In this document: in pieces, positions 1 to 8,547 of the stretch
Position numbering within the stretch: position 1 is the stretch's first letter
How the letters are laid out: each line of letters starts with the position of its first letter
Assembly (NCBI RefSeq): GCF_024721175.1
Contig: NZ_CP099399.1
Location: 3,490,001 to 3,554,000, forward strand
Length of the DNA stretch: 64,000 nt
Reading direction: 5' to 3'
Origin: Rhizobium sp. Pop5
Lineage (GTDB): Bacteria; Pseudomonadota; Alphaproteobacteria; Rhizobiales; Rhizobiaceae
Made by a program: the position numbers and the translations under genes
Notes under the pieces: generated by a model
The model's database searches: none
What the model was told of the DNA's origin: nothing
Seen by the model: the letters and a program-made list of their open reading frames with translations, nothing else

Positions 1-711
1 TTCACGACGGAGGAGAAGAGCTATCAATGGCCGCCGCCCGGCCTGACGCTGCAATGGTTCGCCATCGCCTGGAGCCGGCCGGATGTCTGGTCGGCGCTCG
101 GCCTCTCCGTGCAGGTCGCCGTCATCGCCACGGCGATCGCGCTCATCCTCGGCACGCTCTGCGCGGCCGCCGTCAGCCAGACGAAGTTCTTCGGCCGCGA
201 GGCGATCTCGCTGCTCGTCATCCTGCCGATCGCCCTTCCCGGCATCATCACCGGCATTGCGCTGCGCTCCGCCTTCAGCCTTTTCGATATCCCGTTTTCG
301 GTCTGGACCATCGTGCTCGGCCACGCCACTTTCTGCGTGGTCGTCGTTTACAACAATGCGGTCGCCCGCTTCCGCCGCACCTCCGGCTCGCTGATCGAGG
401 CCTCGATGGATCTTGGCGCCGACGGCTTCCAGACCTTCCGCCATATCATCCTGCCGAATATCGGCACTGCCCTGCTCGCCGGTGGCATGTTGGCGTTCGC
501 CCTTTCCTTCGACGAAGTCATCGTCACCACCTTCACCGGCGGCCAGCAATCGACCCTGCCGATCTGGATGCTCGAAGAACTCATCCGCCCGCGCCAGCGC
601 CCCGTGACCAATGTGGTGGCCATGGTCGTGGTGCTCGTCACCTTCCTGCCGATCCTGGCAGCCTACTACCTCACCCGCGACGGCGACCAGATCGCCGGCG
701 CCGGCAAATAA
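1..711 (+). CDS. ABC transporter permease, PotC/YdcV-like (5' end outside window)
   Basis: Inner-membrane permease of a binding-protein-dependent importer, probably for a polyamine or related amine. The reading frame is open from base 1, so the N-terminus lies upstream; 236 codons are visible. Several hydrophobic segments are present, and the cytoplasmic EAA loop ([19 protein letters not shown]) that docks to the ATPase is clear. The C-terminal half ([12 protein letters not shown], then [15 protein letters not shown]) is typical of PotC/YdcV proteins. It ends 13 bases before an aminobutyraldehyde dehydrogenase, the same order as ydcV-patD in E. coli, which supports a polyamine/GABA-route role. 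Substrate is inferred from family and context only. Confidence 0.9.
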   Translation, partial: FTTEEKSYQWPPPGLTLQWFAIAWSRPDVWSALGLSVQVAVIATAIALILGTLCAAAVSQTKFFGREAISLLVILPIALPGIITGIALRSAFSLFDIPFSVWTIVLGHATFCVVVVYNNAVARFRRTSGSLIEASMDLGADGFQTFRHIILPNIGTALLAGGMLAFALSFDEVIVTTFTGGQQSTLPIWMLEELIRPRQRPVTNVVAMVVVLVTFLPILAAYYLTRDGDQIAGAGK

Positions 712-724
712 CAGGGAGAACATC

Positions 725-2152
725 ATGGATACCCAAATGCTGATCGGTTCCCGTTTCGTGAAAGGCACGGAAACGGAAGAACACATCCTGAATCCGAGGA
801 CGGGCGAAACGGTGATCGACCTCCCCGAAGCCTCGCTCTCCCAGGTCGACGCCGCTGTCGATGCCGCCGAAAAAGCCTTTGCAAGCTGGTCGCAGACGAC
901 GCCGTCCGAGCGCTCCGGCTATCTCCTGAAGATCGCCGACGCCATCGAGAAGGATGACGCAGGTTTCGCCACGCTTGAGGCGCTGAACTGCGGCAAACCG
1001 ATCAACTCGGTGCTGAACGACGAAATCCCGGCGATCGTCGATTGTTATCGCTTCTTCGCGGGCGCCGTGCGCAACCTGCACGGACCGGCCGCCGGTGAGT
1101 ACCTGCCCGGCCATACCTCGATGATCCGCCGCGATCCGATCGGCATCGTCGGCTCGATCGCACCGTGGAACTATCCGCTGATGATGATGGCCTGGAAGCT
1201 GGCGCCGGCGATCGCCGGCGGCAATACCGTTGTCTTCAAACCCTCTGAGCAGACGCCGCTGACGGCGCTGAAGATGGCGAAACTGCTTTCCGAAATCCTG
1301 CCCGAGGGCGTCGTCAACGTCATCCTTGGTCGCGGTGAAAGCGTGGGCAACGCCCTGATCAACAATGCCAAGGTCAACATGATCTCGATCACCGGCGATA
1401 TCGCGACCGGCAAGAAGGTGCTGCAGGCCGCCGCCAAGACGGTCAAACGCACCCATCTCGAGCTCGGCGGCAAAGCCCCGGTCATCGTCTTTGACGATGC
1501 CGATATCGACGCCGTCGTCGCCGGCATCCGCACCTTCGGCTATTACAATGCCGGCCAGGACTGCACGGCCGCCTGCCGCATCTATGCCGATGCAAAGGTC
1601 TACGACAATTTCGTCGCGGACCTCTCCTCGGCGGTCGCGAGCATCCGCTTCAACCAGGCCGACGATACCGCAAACGAGATCGGGCCGCTGATCTCCAGGC
1701 GCCAGCGCGACCGCGTCGAAAGCTTCGTCGCCCGCGCCTCCGAGCACAAACACATGGAGATCACCACCGGCGGCACCGTGTCCGGAGACAAGGGCTTCTT
1801 CTTCACCCCGACTGTCATAGCGGGCGCCCTGCAGGACGACGAGATCGTCCGCCGCGAGGTCTTCGGCCCAGTCGTCTCGGTCACTCGCTTCTCCGATGCC
1901 GATGACGCCATCGCCTGGGCAAACGACAGCGATTACGGCCTGGCCTCCTCCGTATGGACCAAGGATATCGGCCGCGGCATGAAGACCGCCGCCCGTCTGC
2001 AATATGGCTGCACCTGGATCAACACACATTTCATGCTGGTCAACGAGATGCCGCATGGCGGCCTTAAACAATCGGGCTACGGCAAGGACATGTCGGTCTA
2101 TGCGCTGGAGGACTATACCGCCGTGCGCCACGTGATGATCAATCACGGCTGA
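725..2152 (+). CDS. patD: Gamma-aminobutyraldehyde dehydrogenase (PatD/YdcW-like)
   Basis: NAD-dependent aldehyde dehydrogenase of 475 residues, close to E. coli PatD (474). It would oxidise 4-aminobutyraldehyde, made from putrescine, to GABA in the cytoplasm. The general-base Glu sits at about residue 246 ([10 protein letters not shown]) and the catalytic Cys at about 280 (GQDCTAACR). The start was chosen at ATG 725 because AGGGAGA lies 7 bases upstream; the frame stays open further upstream but that stretch overlaps the permease gene and has no homology. It follows the permease by 13 bases, so both are probably one operon for polyamine uptake and breakdown. Other aminoaldehydes or betaine aldehyde remain possible substrates. 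Confidence 0.85.
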   Translation: MDTQMLIGSRFVKGTETEEHILNPRTGETVIDLPEASLSQVDAAVDAAEKAFASWSQTTPSERSGYLLKIADAIEKDDAGFATLEALNCGKPINSVLNDEIPAIVDCYRFFAGAVRNLHGPAAGEYLPGHTSMIRRDPIGIVGSIAPWNYPLMMMAWKLAPAIAGGNTVVFKPSEQTPLTALKMAKLLSEILPEGVVNVILGRGESVGNALINNAKVNMISITGDIATGKKVLQAAAKTVKRTHLELGGKAPVIVFDDADIDAVVAGIRTFGYYNAGQDCTAACRIYADAKVYDNFVADLSSAVASIRFNQADDTANEIGPLISRRQRDRVESFVARASEHKHMEITTGGTVSGDKGFFFTPTVIAGALQDDEIVRREVFGPVVSVTRFSDADDAIAWANDSDYGLASSVWTKDIGRGMKTAARLQYGCTWINTHFMLVNEMPHGGLKQSGYGKDMSVYALEDYTAVRHVMINHG

Positions 2153-2184
2153 TCGGCGGGAAGGATCGCGACGCACTCGACATG

Positions 2185-2209
2185 GATCTCCCCGGTTCGC
2201 CGGGAGATC
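2185..2209 (+). terminator. Hairpin after patD, possible terminator
   Basis: An almost perfect hairpin (GATCTCCC / GGGAGATC with a CGG-TTCG-CCG top) starts 32 bases after the patD stop codon. No T-run follows, so an intrinsic terminator is uncertain; it could instead be a 3' mRNA stabiliser. Confidence 0.35.
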
Positions 2210-2356
2210 TCAGGTCACGGGGCCGCAAGGCGCCGGCAATTGTCCGCCGCCGCTCCCGATCAAGTCGTGCCCGACACAGATCATGCCGGCTTGGAAAAGA
2301 GCCGGAACAATTTGCCGTCTGCAGCGTCTTCTCAAGCAAACGCAAAGGATGCTGCC

Positions 2357-2530
2357 ATGCTGAAATGGGCTCTGATATTTTTCGTGATTTCGATCGTCGC
2401 CGGCTTTTTCGGCTTCTCAGGTGTATCCGCCGCTACCGCGACGATCGCGCGCGTCCTCTTCGGCATCGCGCTGGTGATCTTCCTGATCTTCCTCGTCCTT
2501 GCGCTGCTGGCGGGGCAGGCGATCCTCTGA
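2357..2530 (+). CDS. DUF1328 small membrane protein (YtjA-like)
   Basis: A 57-residue protein that is almost entirely two hydrophobic helices, beginning [20 protein letters not shown]. This is the diagnostic start of the DUF1328/YtjA family of small inner-membrane proteins, whose role is unknown, although members are often stress-associated. ATG 2357 is preceded by AAAGGA at 2344-2349. A longer in-frame start at 2240 exists but adds a non-conserved, low-complexity stretch. It stands alone and converges on the DoxX gene. Confidence 0.85.
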   Translation: MLKWALIFFVISIVAGFFGFSGVSAATATIARVLFGIALVIFLIFLVLALLAGQAIL

Positions 2531-2591
2531 CCAGGCGCCGGGCTTGTTGAAAACGGCGTAGCGTCGAAGTGAAGTTCGTTTGGTCGCGGTG

Positions 2592-3029
2592 TTACAACAG
2601 TGCCCTCAACCAGGCAGGCATTTCGCGTATTCGCCGTTTCAGCAGATTGTCGATCGATATCGATCCCGCACCCGAGGCGGCCAGGACGAACATGCCGCCC
2701 GCAATCGCCAGGTCCTTCTCGAAATGCAGGAGCTCGTTCTGGCTGGCAAAATTGGTGTGGAAGAGAAAGGCCGTTGCCAGACAAAATAGGCCGAGTGCCA
2801 GTGCGCCAAGCCGGCTGAGAAAACCCGCCGCAACGGAAAGGCCAGCGCCGATCTGAAGGACAATGACCGCAAGTGCCACCGGCGCTGACAGGCCGAGCGT
2901 AGCGAAAGTGTCGATGGTCGCCGCGATATCAGCTGCGAGCGTCGAACCTTCGTGCAGGAAGATCAGCGCCAGGAGAAGCCTCCCCACGAGAAGAGTGAGA
3001 TCGGCCAGCCGGCTTGGAGCGTTTTCCAT
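2592..3029 (-). CDS. DoxX family membrane protein
   Basis: About 145 residues with four predicted membrane helices and the DoxX signature near the N-terminus (LLALIFLHEGSTLAAD) plus a conserved middle (LQIGAGLSVAAGFLSRLGAL). DoxX proteins are small inner-membrane proteins linked to redox or thiol stress. Two adjacent ATG codons exist (3032 and 3029); GGAGG at 3035-3039 is better spaced for 3029. It lies 59 bases downstream of the TPR gene on the same strand and is probably the last gene of the metallo-hydrolase/TPR/DoxX operon that faces the ECF sigma factor. Confidence 0.85.
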   Translation of the reverse strand: MENAPSRLADLTLLVGRLLLALIFLHEGSTLAADIAATIDTFATLGLSAPVALAVIVLQIGAGLSVAAGFLSRLGALALGLFCLATAFLFHTNFASQNELLHFEKDLAIAGGMFVLAASGAGSISIDNLLKRRIREMPAWLRALL

Positions 3030-3088
3030 CATATCCTCCGTTTGCAGAGCAGGCAGTTCATCCGCCTGCCCTTGCGTTCATATGCCCG

Positions 3089-3553
3089 TCAGTTGCCGGC
3101 CTTGGCCGCAACGGCCTTTTGCAGGTCTTCCAGTTCCTCGCAACCATCAGGGCAAAGTTGCTTCAGCGATGCCACCTGCTCCTCGGCCTTCGCCATCTCG
3201 CCTGTTTCGACATAGAGTTCGCCGAGATATTCACGCGCTGCCTTGTGATCGGGCTGAAGCTCCAGCGCCTTGGTATAGTAGGTCAGCGACGTCCTGTAGT
3301 CGCCGGTCTTGCGCAGCGTATATCCCATCAGATTATAGACATCCGCCTGCTGATTGTCTTCGGCAAGGCCGCGAAGCTCCAGCAGAGCGCCGGCATAATT
3401 CTTGGCATCGATCTTGGCGCGTACCGACGTCAGGTCGGGAGCATCCGTCGATTGCATGTTGTCGACCGCAAAGGCCGGAAGCGCTGTCACCGCGGAAAAG
3501 CCGGCAATTATGGCGCAAAGCCAGACGAATCCGAGAATTGCATATTTCGTCAT
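3089..3553 (-). CDS. Secreted tetratricopeptide-repeat protein
   Basis: A 154-residue protein with a Sec-type signal peptide (hydrophobic core around residues 6-26, ending LPAFA) and at least two TPR units, the clearest being DVYNLMGYTLRKTGDYRTSL followed by YYTKALELQPDHKAAREYLG. TPRs mediate protein-protein contacts, so a periplasmic adaptor or chaperone role is likely but unproven. A Cys pair (CPDGCEELEDL) near the C-terminus could form a disulfide. ATG 3553 has AAAGGAG just upstream; the frame also reads through the preceding gene but that is not meaningful. It lies 20 bases after the metallo-hydrolase gene. Confidence 0.8.
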   Translation of the reverse strand: MTKYAILGFVWLCAIIAGFSAVTALPAFAVDNMQSTDAPDLTSVRAKIDAKNYAGALLELRGLAEDNQQADVYNLMGYTLRKTGDYRTSLTYYTKALELQPDHKAAREYLGELYVETGEMAKAEEQVASLKQLCPDGCEELEDLQKAVAAKAGN

Positions 3554-3573
3554 GGTAATCTCCTTTCGGCCTT

Positions 3574-4548
3574 TCAGGCCTGGATTGTCGGTGTGAAGCC
3601 ATAGGCGCTTCCGTCCTTGACGAAAGTGCCCGAGCCGGGGAAGGGGAAGTGCGAGCCGCAGATCGCGATATTGTCGGCGATGATGCGATCGATCAGGCGC
3701 CGGCGCGTGTCGACAGCCATTGGCCCATCCTGGTCGTAGCTGCCTTGCCATTCGGGATGCGGCGCGAGCAGGGCTGGGACATACATGATGTCGGCCGAGA
3801 CGAGCAGCTGCCTGCTGCCGGAGGTGACGAGATAGGTCGAATGCCCGGGCGTATGGCCAGGCGCCGCGAGAAGCTGCATGCCAGGGGCCACTTCCGTGCC
3901 ATCGGCGACGAGCTTCCAGTTCTTCCATTTCGGAAAGACGTCGGCGATGCGCTTGCCGGCCGGCTTGCGGCCTTCGGCAAGCTTCTCGACCCGGCCAGGC
4001 TCCGTCCACCAGTTATATTCGACGGCGTTGACGATGAGTTCGGCGTTCGGGAAGACAGGATCGTTCGTTCCCTTTTCCATCAAGCCCCAGACGTGATCCG
4101 GGTGGAAATGCGAGAGCAAGATCGTGTCGATCTTCTTGTAGTCGATGCCGGCGGCTGCCATGTTCGCCGGGAGGTGCGTGGCATTCGCCTGCCACTGACC
4201 GACGCCCGAGCCAGCATCCATCATGATCAGGCGATCGCCGAGCTTCAGGACGACCACCGTCAGCGGGATCGGCATGAATTCGGTCGTCAATCCCGCCTTG
4301 GAAAGCGCCTCCTTGGTGTCCTCGATCGAGGCGTTCTTGATGAAAGTCGGGTCATGCGGTTTTTTCCAGATGCCGTCGTAGATCGCCGTGACCTCGACAT
4401 CCCCGACCTTGTATTTGTAGTAGCCGACCATCGGCTCCAGCGGCGTTGCGGCGAGCGCCGGCATGACGAATTCGAGCTTCGACGACAGGCCGAATGCCGC
4501 CGCAGCAGCAGCCGAGCCCAGCACGGCGCGACGTGACATGGTAAACAT
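3574..4548 (-). CDS. Tat-exported MBL-fold metallo-hydrolase
   Basis: A 324-residue metallo-beta-lactamase-fold hydrolase. The N-terminus (MSRRAVLGSAAAAAAFG) has the twin arginine and Ala-rich core of a Tat signal, so it probably folds in the cytoplasm and works in the periplasm. The metal-binding motif HFHPDH is at about residues 147-152, with a second His in APGHTPGHS. Start 4548 has AGGAGG 8 bases upstream. It is the first gene of an operon with the TPR and DoxX genes, divergent from an ECF sigma gene with a matching promoter. Substrate unknown; lactonase, thioesterase or sulfur-compound hydrolase are all possible. Confidence 0.85.
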   Translation of the reverse strand: MFTMSRRAVLGSAAAAAAFGLSSKLEFVMPALAATPLEPMVGYYKYKVGDVEVTAIYDGIWKKPHDPTFIKNASIEDTKEALSKAGLTTEFMPIPLTVVVLKLGDRLIMMDAGSGVGQWQANATHLPANMAAAGIDYKKIDTILLSHFHPDHVWGLMEKGTNDPVFPNAELIVNAVEYNWWTEPGRVEKLAEGRKPAGKRIADVFPKWKNWKLVADGTEVAPGMQLLAAPGHTPGHSTYLVTSGSRQLLVSADIMYVPALLAPHPEWQGSYDQDGPMAVDTRRRLIDRIIADNIAICGSHFPFPGSGTFVKDGSAYGFTPTIQA

Positions 4549-4620
4549 GAATATGCCTCCTCTTGTTGACGGCATTTCCGGTGGCGAAGACGCAATTGCT
4601 CAGATGTCCTCGCTGACGAA

Positions 4621-4649
4621 CTAGATCGCCGGCGGAGAGCGCTTATTCC
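4621..4649 (-). promoter_or_regulatory. Predicted ECF-type promoter for the metallo-hydrolase operon
   Basis: Read on the minus strand: GGAATAA, 17 bases, TCTAG. The same two boxes with the same spacing occur upstream of the sigma gene, and GGAATAA-like -35 boxes are usual for group IV sigma factors. It lies 72 bases before the start codon of the metallo-hydrolase. Prediction from sequence comparison within the window only. Confidence 0.6.
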
Positions 4650-4749
4650 CGACCCCGGGCACTTTTCCTTCAAGCAATTGAAACTGCTTCATCATTTCCA
4701 TCGCACGTGACCGACGCCCCTCGGCGCGCAAATAAATTGGCGGCGACAT

Positions 4750-4778
4750 GGAATAAAATCGCGCGCCAATCGGTCTAG
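4750..4778 (+). promoter_or_regulatory. Predicted ECF-type autoregulatory promoter of the sigma gene
   Basis: GGAATAA, 17 bases, TCTAG on the plus strand, 72 bases before ATG 4851. It matches the element at 4621-4649 in both boxes and spacing, which suggests that the sigma factor drives its own gene and the divergent operon. Confidence 0.6.
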
Positions 4779-4850
4779 ACGGCAAGGGACCGCATTGCAG
4801 AACTGCGGGTCTCACGCCTAAATTCGGCTGCTCTTGAGGCAGGGAGGATC

Positions 4851-5600
4851 ATGACAAACGCTCAGATCGCCTATCCCATCGAATCGAACGGCTGGTCGCT
4901 GCCGGCCCGGCAGAGGTCGCAGGTTCGCATTCGACCCTCGCTGCTGGCTGCGCTTCTCGGCAACGCCGTACGGCTGTTCCACCTTGTGTTCTCGGAAAAA
5001 ACAAACGGCGATCGCGTCGCTCGAGCAGCCGATGCGACTGCGCAGCACGAGCTCCTACAGCGCTTTCAGCACATGATCGTTCCGCATCTTGACGCCGCCT
5101 ACAATTTTGCCCGGTTCCTCAGCCGCGACGCCGATGCCGCGCAGGACATTGTTCAGGAAGCGTTCCTTCGCGCCTACCGCAATTTCGAAACTTATCGTGG
5201 TGGCGACCCGCGCGCCTGGCTCTTTGCCATCGTCAGGAATTGCTGCCATGCCTGGCGTCAGCAGGATCGGCGCAAAGCGCGTTTCGAGCGGCATCTCGGC
5301 AACAACGGCGATGCCGATCTCGACGACGGCGAAGGGTACCAGGTCGCCTCGGAGGAGGATTCACCGGAGACGGCGACGATCCGGCGAAGCGAGCAGCAGC
5401 GCGTGCGCGCTGTTATCAGCCGACTTCCGGAGACAATGCGGGAAATCCTCGTCTTGCGCGAACTTGAGGATCTCTCCTATCGGCAGATCGCCGAAATCAT
5501 CGACACGCCGATAGGCACCGTCATGTCGCGGCTTGCCAGGGCGCGGCGTGAATTCGGTGAAGCCTGGGATGCATGCAGCAAAAGCGAGACGGCGGGATGA
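4851..5600 (+). CDS. ECF (group IV) RNA polymerase sigma factor
   Basis: A 249-residue sigma factor with region 2 at about residues 70-140 (DAAQDIVQEAFLRAYRNF, then PRAWLFAIVRNCCHAWRQQ) and region 4 at about 180-235 (LPETMREILVLRELEDLSY, then IGTVMSRLARAR). It would direct RNA polymerase to a small stress regulon. About 65 N-terminal residues precede region 2, longer than usual for the class, but ATG 4851 has a strong GGGAGG at the right distance. Its stop overlaps the anti-sigma start by four bases (ATGA), so the two are translationally coupled. The predicted target promoters flank it; the signal is unknown. Confidence 0.93.
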   Translation: MTNAQIAYPIESNGWSLPARQRSQVRIRPSLLAALLGNAVRLFHLVFSEKTNGDRVARAADATAQHELLQRFQHMIVPHLDAAYNFARFLSRDADAAQDIVQEAFLRAYRNFETYRGGDPRAWLFAIVRNCCHAWRQQDRRKARFERHLGNNGDADLDDGEGYQVASEEDSPETATIRRSEQQRVRAVISRLPETMREILVLRELEDLSYRQIAEIIDTPIGTVMSRLARARREFGEAWDACSKSETAG

Positions 5601-6391
5601 GCGAAGCTCAACAGAAAGGCTGCCCCGAATGGCGCATCATGCTGCACGGCTTTGTCGATGGCGAACTCGATTCCGTCCAAGCGGCGCAATTCGAGGATCA
5701 TCTTGCCACCTGTGCGAATTGCAGGACTGAGATGGAAGGGGTCCGTACGGTGAGGGAGATCATCGATCAGGATGACGTCAAGTGGCGACCACCGGAGGCG
5801 CTGCGTTCGCAAGTCTTGTCAATGCTGTCTTTCGAACAGCTGGCAACGGCATCCAGCCTGCCGCGCCAGGCGCCTGTCTGGCGCCGTGCCCTGGATTTCA
5901 TAAGGCAATGGAGCTTCGTGCCTTCGCTTGCGGTTCTGGCAACAGGCGCCTTCCTTTTCGCCAACGCACCGTCGCAGACCCTGCTTTTGCAGAACCAGAT
6001 CATGGCAAGCCATGTCAGGTCGATGATGGCCGACCATCTCACCGACGTGCTGACCTCCGATCAGCATACGGTAAAGCCCTGGTTCAACGGCAAGATCGAT
6101 TTTTCCCCGCCGGTGAGCGATCTCTCCAAGGAAGGCTTTCCGCTGGTCGGCGGACGTGTCGACTATATCGGTGGTCGGGCCGTCGCGGCCCTGGTCTACC
6201 GGCGCCACGGTCACGTCATCAACCTGTTCATCTGGCCCGCGGCATCGGCAGCGCGGGCGACAGCAGTGCATGACGGCTACAACATGACGCAGTGGTCTGA
6301 TGGCGGGCTCGTATTCTGGGCGATTTCCGATGTCGCACCGGGCGACCTGGCCGAGTTCGCGTCGCTTTTCAGAGCGGCGGCGAGAGCATGA
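5597..6391 (+). CDS. Anti-sigma factor with zinc-finger (zf-HC2) domain
   Basis: A 264-residue membrane-anchored anti-sigma factor. The N-terminal ZAS-type motif HxxxCxxC is at residues 35-42 (HLATCANC), the single membrane helix at about 107-125, and a periplasmic domain of about 135 residues follows. The cytoplasmic zinc domain would hold the sigma factor inactive until an envelope signal releases it. It overlaps the sigma gene by four bases, the usual arrangement for cognate pairs. The HxxxCxxC core suggests possible redox sensing, which is known for some members but is not shown here. Confidence 0.9.
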   Translation: MSEAQQKGCPEWRIMLHGFVDGELDSVQAAQFEDHLATCANCRTEMEGVRTVREIIDQDDVKWRPPEALRSQVLSMLSFEQLATASSLPRQAPVWRRALDFIRQWSFVPSLAVLATGAFLFANAPSQTLLLQNQIMASHVRSMMADHLTDVLTSDQHTVKPWFNGKIDFSPPVSDLSKEGFPLVGGRVDYIGGRAVAALVYRRHGHVINLFIWPAASAARATAVHDGYNMTQWSDGGLVFWAISDVAPGDLAEFASLFRAAARA

Positions 6392-6395
6392 TGAT

Positions 6396-7064
6396 CTAAA
6401 GCAGGCTCGCCCCGACGTTGATTGCAAGTGCCAGGATCGTCGTGTTGAACAGGAACGAGAGCACGGCATGCAGCAGCGTCAACTTGCGCATGCTGGTCGA
6501 GCTGACCGCGACATCCGCCGTCTGCGCTGCAACGCCGATCGTGAAGGAGTAGTAGAGGAAATCCCAATAGCCGGGCTCCGTGATCCCGTCGGGAAATTTG
6601 AGCCCACCCTCCTCGTCTGCCCCGCCATAGAAATAATGGGCATAGTGGATGGTGAAGAGCGTGTGCAGGAAGATCCAGGAGATCAGGATCGTCAGAATCG
6701 CCGCACCTGCCCGCGCCAGCGCGACATCGGGTGTTGCCTCCTTGATCGAATGAAGCTCGAGGCCGATGCCGGCGATGCTGGCAAGGGCGGCGCCGATCGA
6801 AAGAGCCAGCAGAACCGTATCGGAGAAATCGAGATCCGCGGAGCGTTTCCGAATACCCTCAACCGTCGCCCGCAGCATCTTGCGCCAGCTCAGCGCGACA
6901 AAAACGCCGGCGCTGACATTCCAGCCTAACAAGATATTGCCGGCGCTGACTTCGCGCGAGGTCAGAAGCAAAAAGACCACCAGTCCGCCAAGAACGGCGA
7001 TGATGAAGCTCGCATGCTTGTAGGCAAATGCCGCAACCGAATTTGCCCATTCCCTCTCCGCCAT
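6396..7064 (-). CDS. DUF1345 integral membrane protein
   Basis: About 222 residues with five or six hydrophobic segments and the family hallmarks IHYAHYFY and YWDFLYYSFTIGVAAQTADV. DUF1345 proteins are predicted inner-membrane proteins of unknown function, related in their C-terminal pattern to ion-channel pore regions. ATG 7064 has GGAGA six bases upstream and is preferred; an upstream ATG at 7082 is possible. It converges on the anti-sigma gene with four bases between stops and is probably monocistronic. Confidence 0.85.
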   Translation of the reverse strand: MAEREWANSVAAFAYKHASFIIAVLGGLVVFLLLTSREVSAGNILLGWNVSAGVFVALSWRKMLRATVEGIRKRSADLDFSDTVLLALSIGAALASIAGIGLELHSIKEATPDVALARAGAAILTILISWIFLHTLFTIHYAHYFYGGADEEGGLKFPDGITEPGYWDFLYYSFTIGVAAQTADVAVSSTSMRKLTLLHAVLSFLFNTTILALAINVGASLL

Positions 7065-7157
7065 ATCGGTCTCCGACAGCATATGCCCTTGATAACAGCA
7101 CGAAAAAGGCGCGCCTGCCAGCCGGCAGCCGCGCCTCCGATTGTTTGCGCTACCTTA

Positions 7158-8123
7158 TCAAGCGGCAGCGAGCTGCAGTTCCTTCTGCACCATGGTGCGC
7201 AGCGTTCCCAGATCCTTGGCGAAGGCGCGAATGCCCTCGGCGAGTTTTTCCGTCGCCATCGCGTCCTCGTTCATCATCCAGCGGAAGGTCTTTTCGTCGA
7301 CCGAGACCTTCGCATCCGGCTTGCGGCTCTCCGGCGAGAGCTTGCGCTCCAGCTTGCCCTCGTCCTTTGCGAGTTCGTCGAGCAGCGCCGGGCTGATGGT
7401 CAGGCGGTCGCAACCGGCAAGAGCTTCGATTTCGCCGGCGTTGCGGAAGGAGGCGCCCATGACGATCGTCTTGATGTCGTTCGTCTTGTAATAATTGTAG
7501 ATGTCACGGACGGAGATGACGCCCGGATCTTCCTCAGCGGTGTAGTCGTTACCGGTCGACTTCTTGTACCAGTCGAGGATGCGGCCGACGAAGGGCGAGA
7601 TCAGGAACACCTTGGCGTCGGCGCAGGCAATCGCCTGAGCCTTGCTGAAGAGAAGCGTCAGGTTGCAGTCGATGCCTTCCTTCTGCAGCACTTCCGCGGC
7701 GCGGATGCCTTCCCAGGTGGAAGCGAGCTTGATGAGAATGCGGTCCCGTTCGATGCCGCGATCCTTGTAGGCCGCGATGATCGCACGCGCCTTGGCAAGG
7801 GAAGCCTCGGTATCGAAGGAAAGATCGGCGTCGACCTCGGTCGAGACGCGACCCGGGACGAGCTTTACAAGGGCTGCGCCGACGGAGATGGCGAGGCGAT
7901 CGGCGACAGCGGAGGAAACGGCTTCGGGATTGCCACCCTGCTTCTTGCCCCAGGCGACGGCTTCCTTGATGGCGTCGGCGAACATCGGCGTGCCGAGCGC
8001 CTTGAGCACGATGCTCGGGTTCGTCGTGCAATCCACCGGTTTCAGACGGGCGACGGCTTCGATGTCGCCGGTGTCGGCGACGACCGTGGTAATCTCGCGG
8101 AGTTGGTCAAGCTTGGATGTCAT
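7158..8123 (-). CDS. tal: Transaldolase
   Basis: A 321-residue class I transaldolase of the TalB type, which exchanges dihydroxyacetone units between sedoheptulose-7-phosphate and glyceraldehyde-3-phosphate in the non-oxidative pentose phosphate pathway. The Schiff-base lysine is at residue 132 ([11 protein letters not shown]), the same position as in E. coli TalB, and the N-terminal motif DCTTNPS is intact. ATG 8123 was chosen because family similarity starts there ([12 protein letters not shown]); the frame extends 18 codons upstream without homology. Divergent from a SorC-type regulator across about 420 bases, so common control is possible. Confidence 0.97.
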   Translation of the reverse strand: MTSKLDQLREITTVVADTGDIEAVARLKPVDCTTNPSIVLKALGTPMFADAIKEAVAWGKKQGGNPEAVSSAVADRLAISVGAALVKLVPGRVSTEVDADLSFDTEASLAKARAIIAAYKDRGIERDRILIKLASTWEGIRAAEVLQKEGIDCNLTLLFSKAQAIACADAKVFLISPFVGRILDWYKKSTGNDYTAEEDPGVISVRDIYNYYKTNDIKTIVMGASFRNAGEIEALAGCDRLTISPALLDELAKDEGKLERKLSPESRKPDAKVSVDEKTFRWMMNEDAMATEKLAEGIRAFAKDLGTLRTMVQKELQLAAA

Positions 8124-8547
8124 GGTCAATAATCCTTGTTGAATTTGGGATGCGGACCGGCGCGTTCCGCCCGGCAAAAAGGTGAGCTAGGGACCGATGC
8201 TTTGCATGCTGCAGGTAAAGATACGCGCATCCGTCACGGATGATTCATAAACGTGGAGGACAGTGGCCGTGTTCCCGCGAACGAACGGCTGCCCGAACGC
8301 AAGCGGCGCCGCCTGCGGCTCGAAGGCCGGTCGTGACTTTCGGCATGCCCGCACTATGTCCTCCTCGGACGGACAAGAACGACTTGTGTCGGGAGGACTA
8401 TCGCCATCCCGCCACGGAAAAGTCAAGGACATTTGTGCATTTCAATTGACATAAGTGCCAGACTCGTCATTATCCCGGCAACAAGCGCGTCGTTGCGCTC
8501 CTTCATCCCTGTGAAGGATTGAGGGCGGGAATCGTGCGGGAGGAGAT
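8124..8547. other. Intergenic control region between tal and a SorC-family regulator
   Basis: A 424-base stretch with no credible gene. Its right half holds a TTGACA-type promoter and a pair of direct repeats described separately. In the left part I see no clear element. Confidence 0.6.
8428..8473 (+). promoter_or_regulatory. Predicted promoter with direct-repeat operator upstream of SorC-family gene
   Basis: TTGACA at 8446-8451 and CATTAT at 8468-8473 with 16 bases between them resemble a housekeeping promoter. Two direct repeats, GACATTTGTGC (8428) and GACATAAGTGC (8448), start exactly 20 bases apart, about two helical turns. They could be a binding site for the regulator encoded just downstream. 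Confidence 0.45.

Larger units (their letters stand above)
4549..4850. other. Divergent control region between metallo-hydrolase operon and ECF sigma gene
   Basis: A 302-base non-coding stretch. It contains two promoter-like elements of identical layout on opposite strands, one for each divergent unit, and no convincing coding sequence. Confidence 0.7.

Noticed and set aside
671..2176. A 501-codon frame antisense to patD
   Set aside because: No recognisable domain and fully overlapped by a well-supported dehydrogenase.
3554..4009. N-terminal extension of the TPR gene frame
   Set aside because: It overlaps the metallo-hydrolase gene, and a signal peptide with its own ribosome-binding site starts at 3553.
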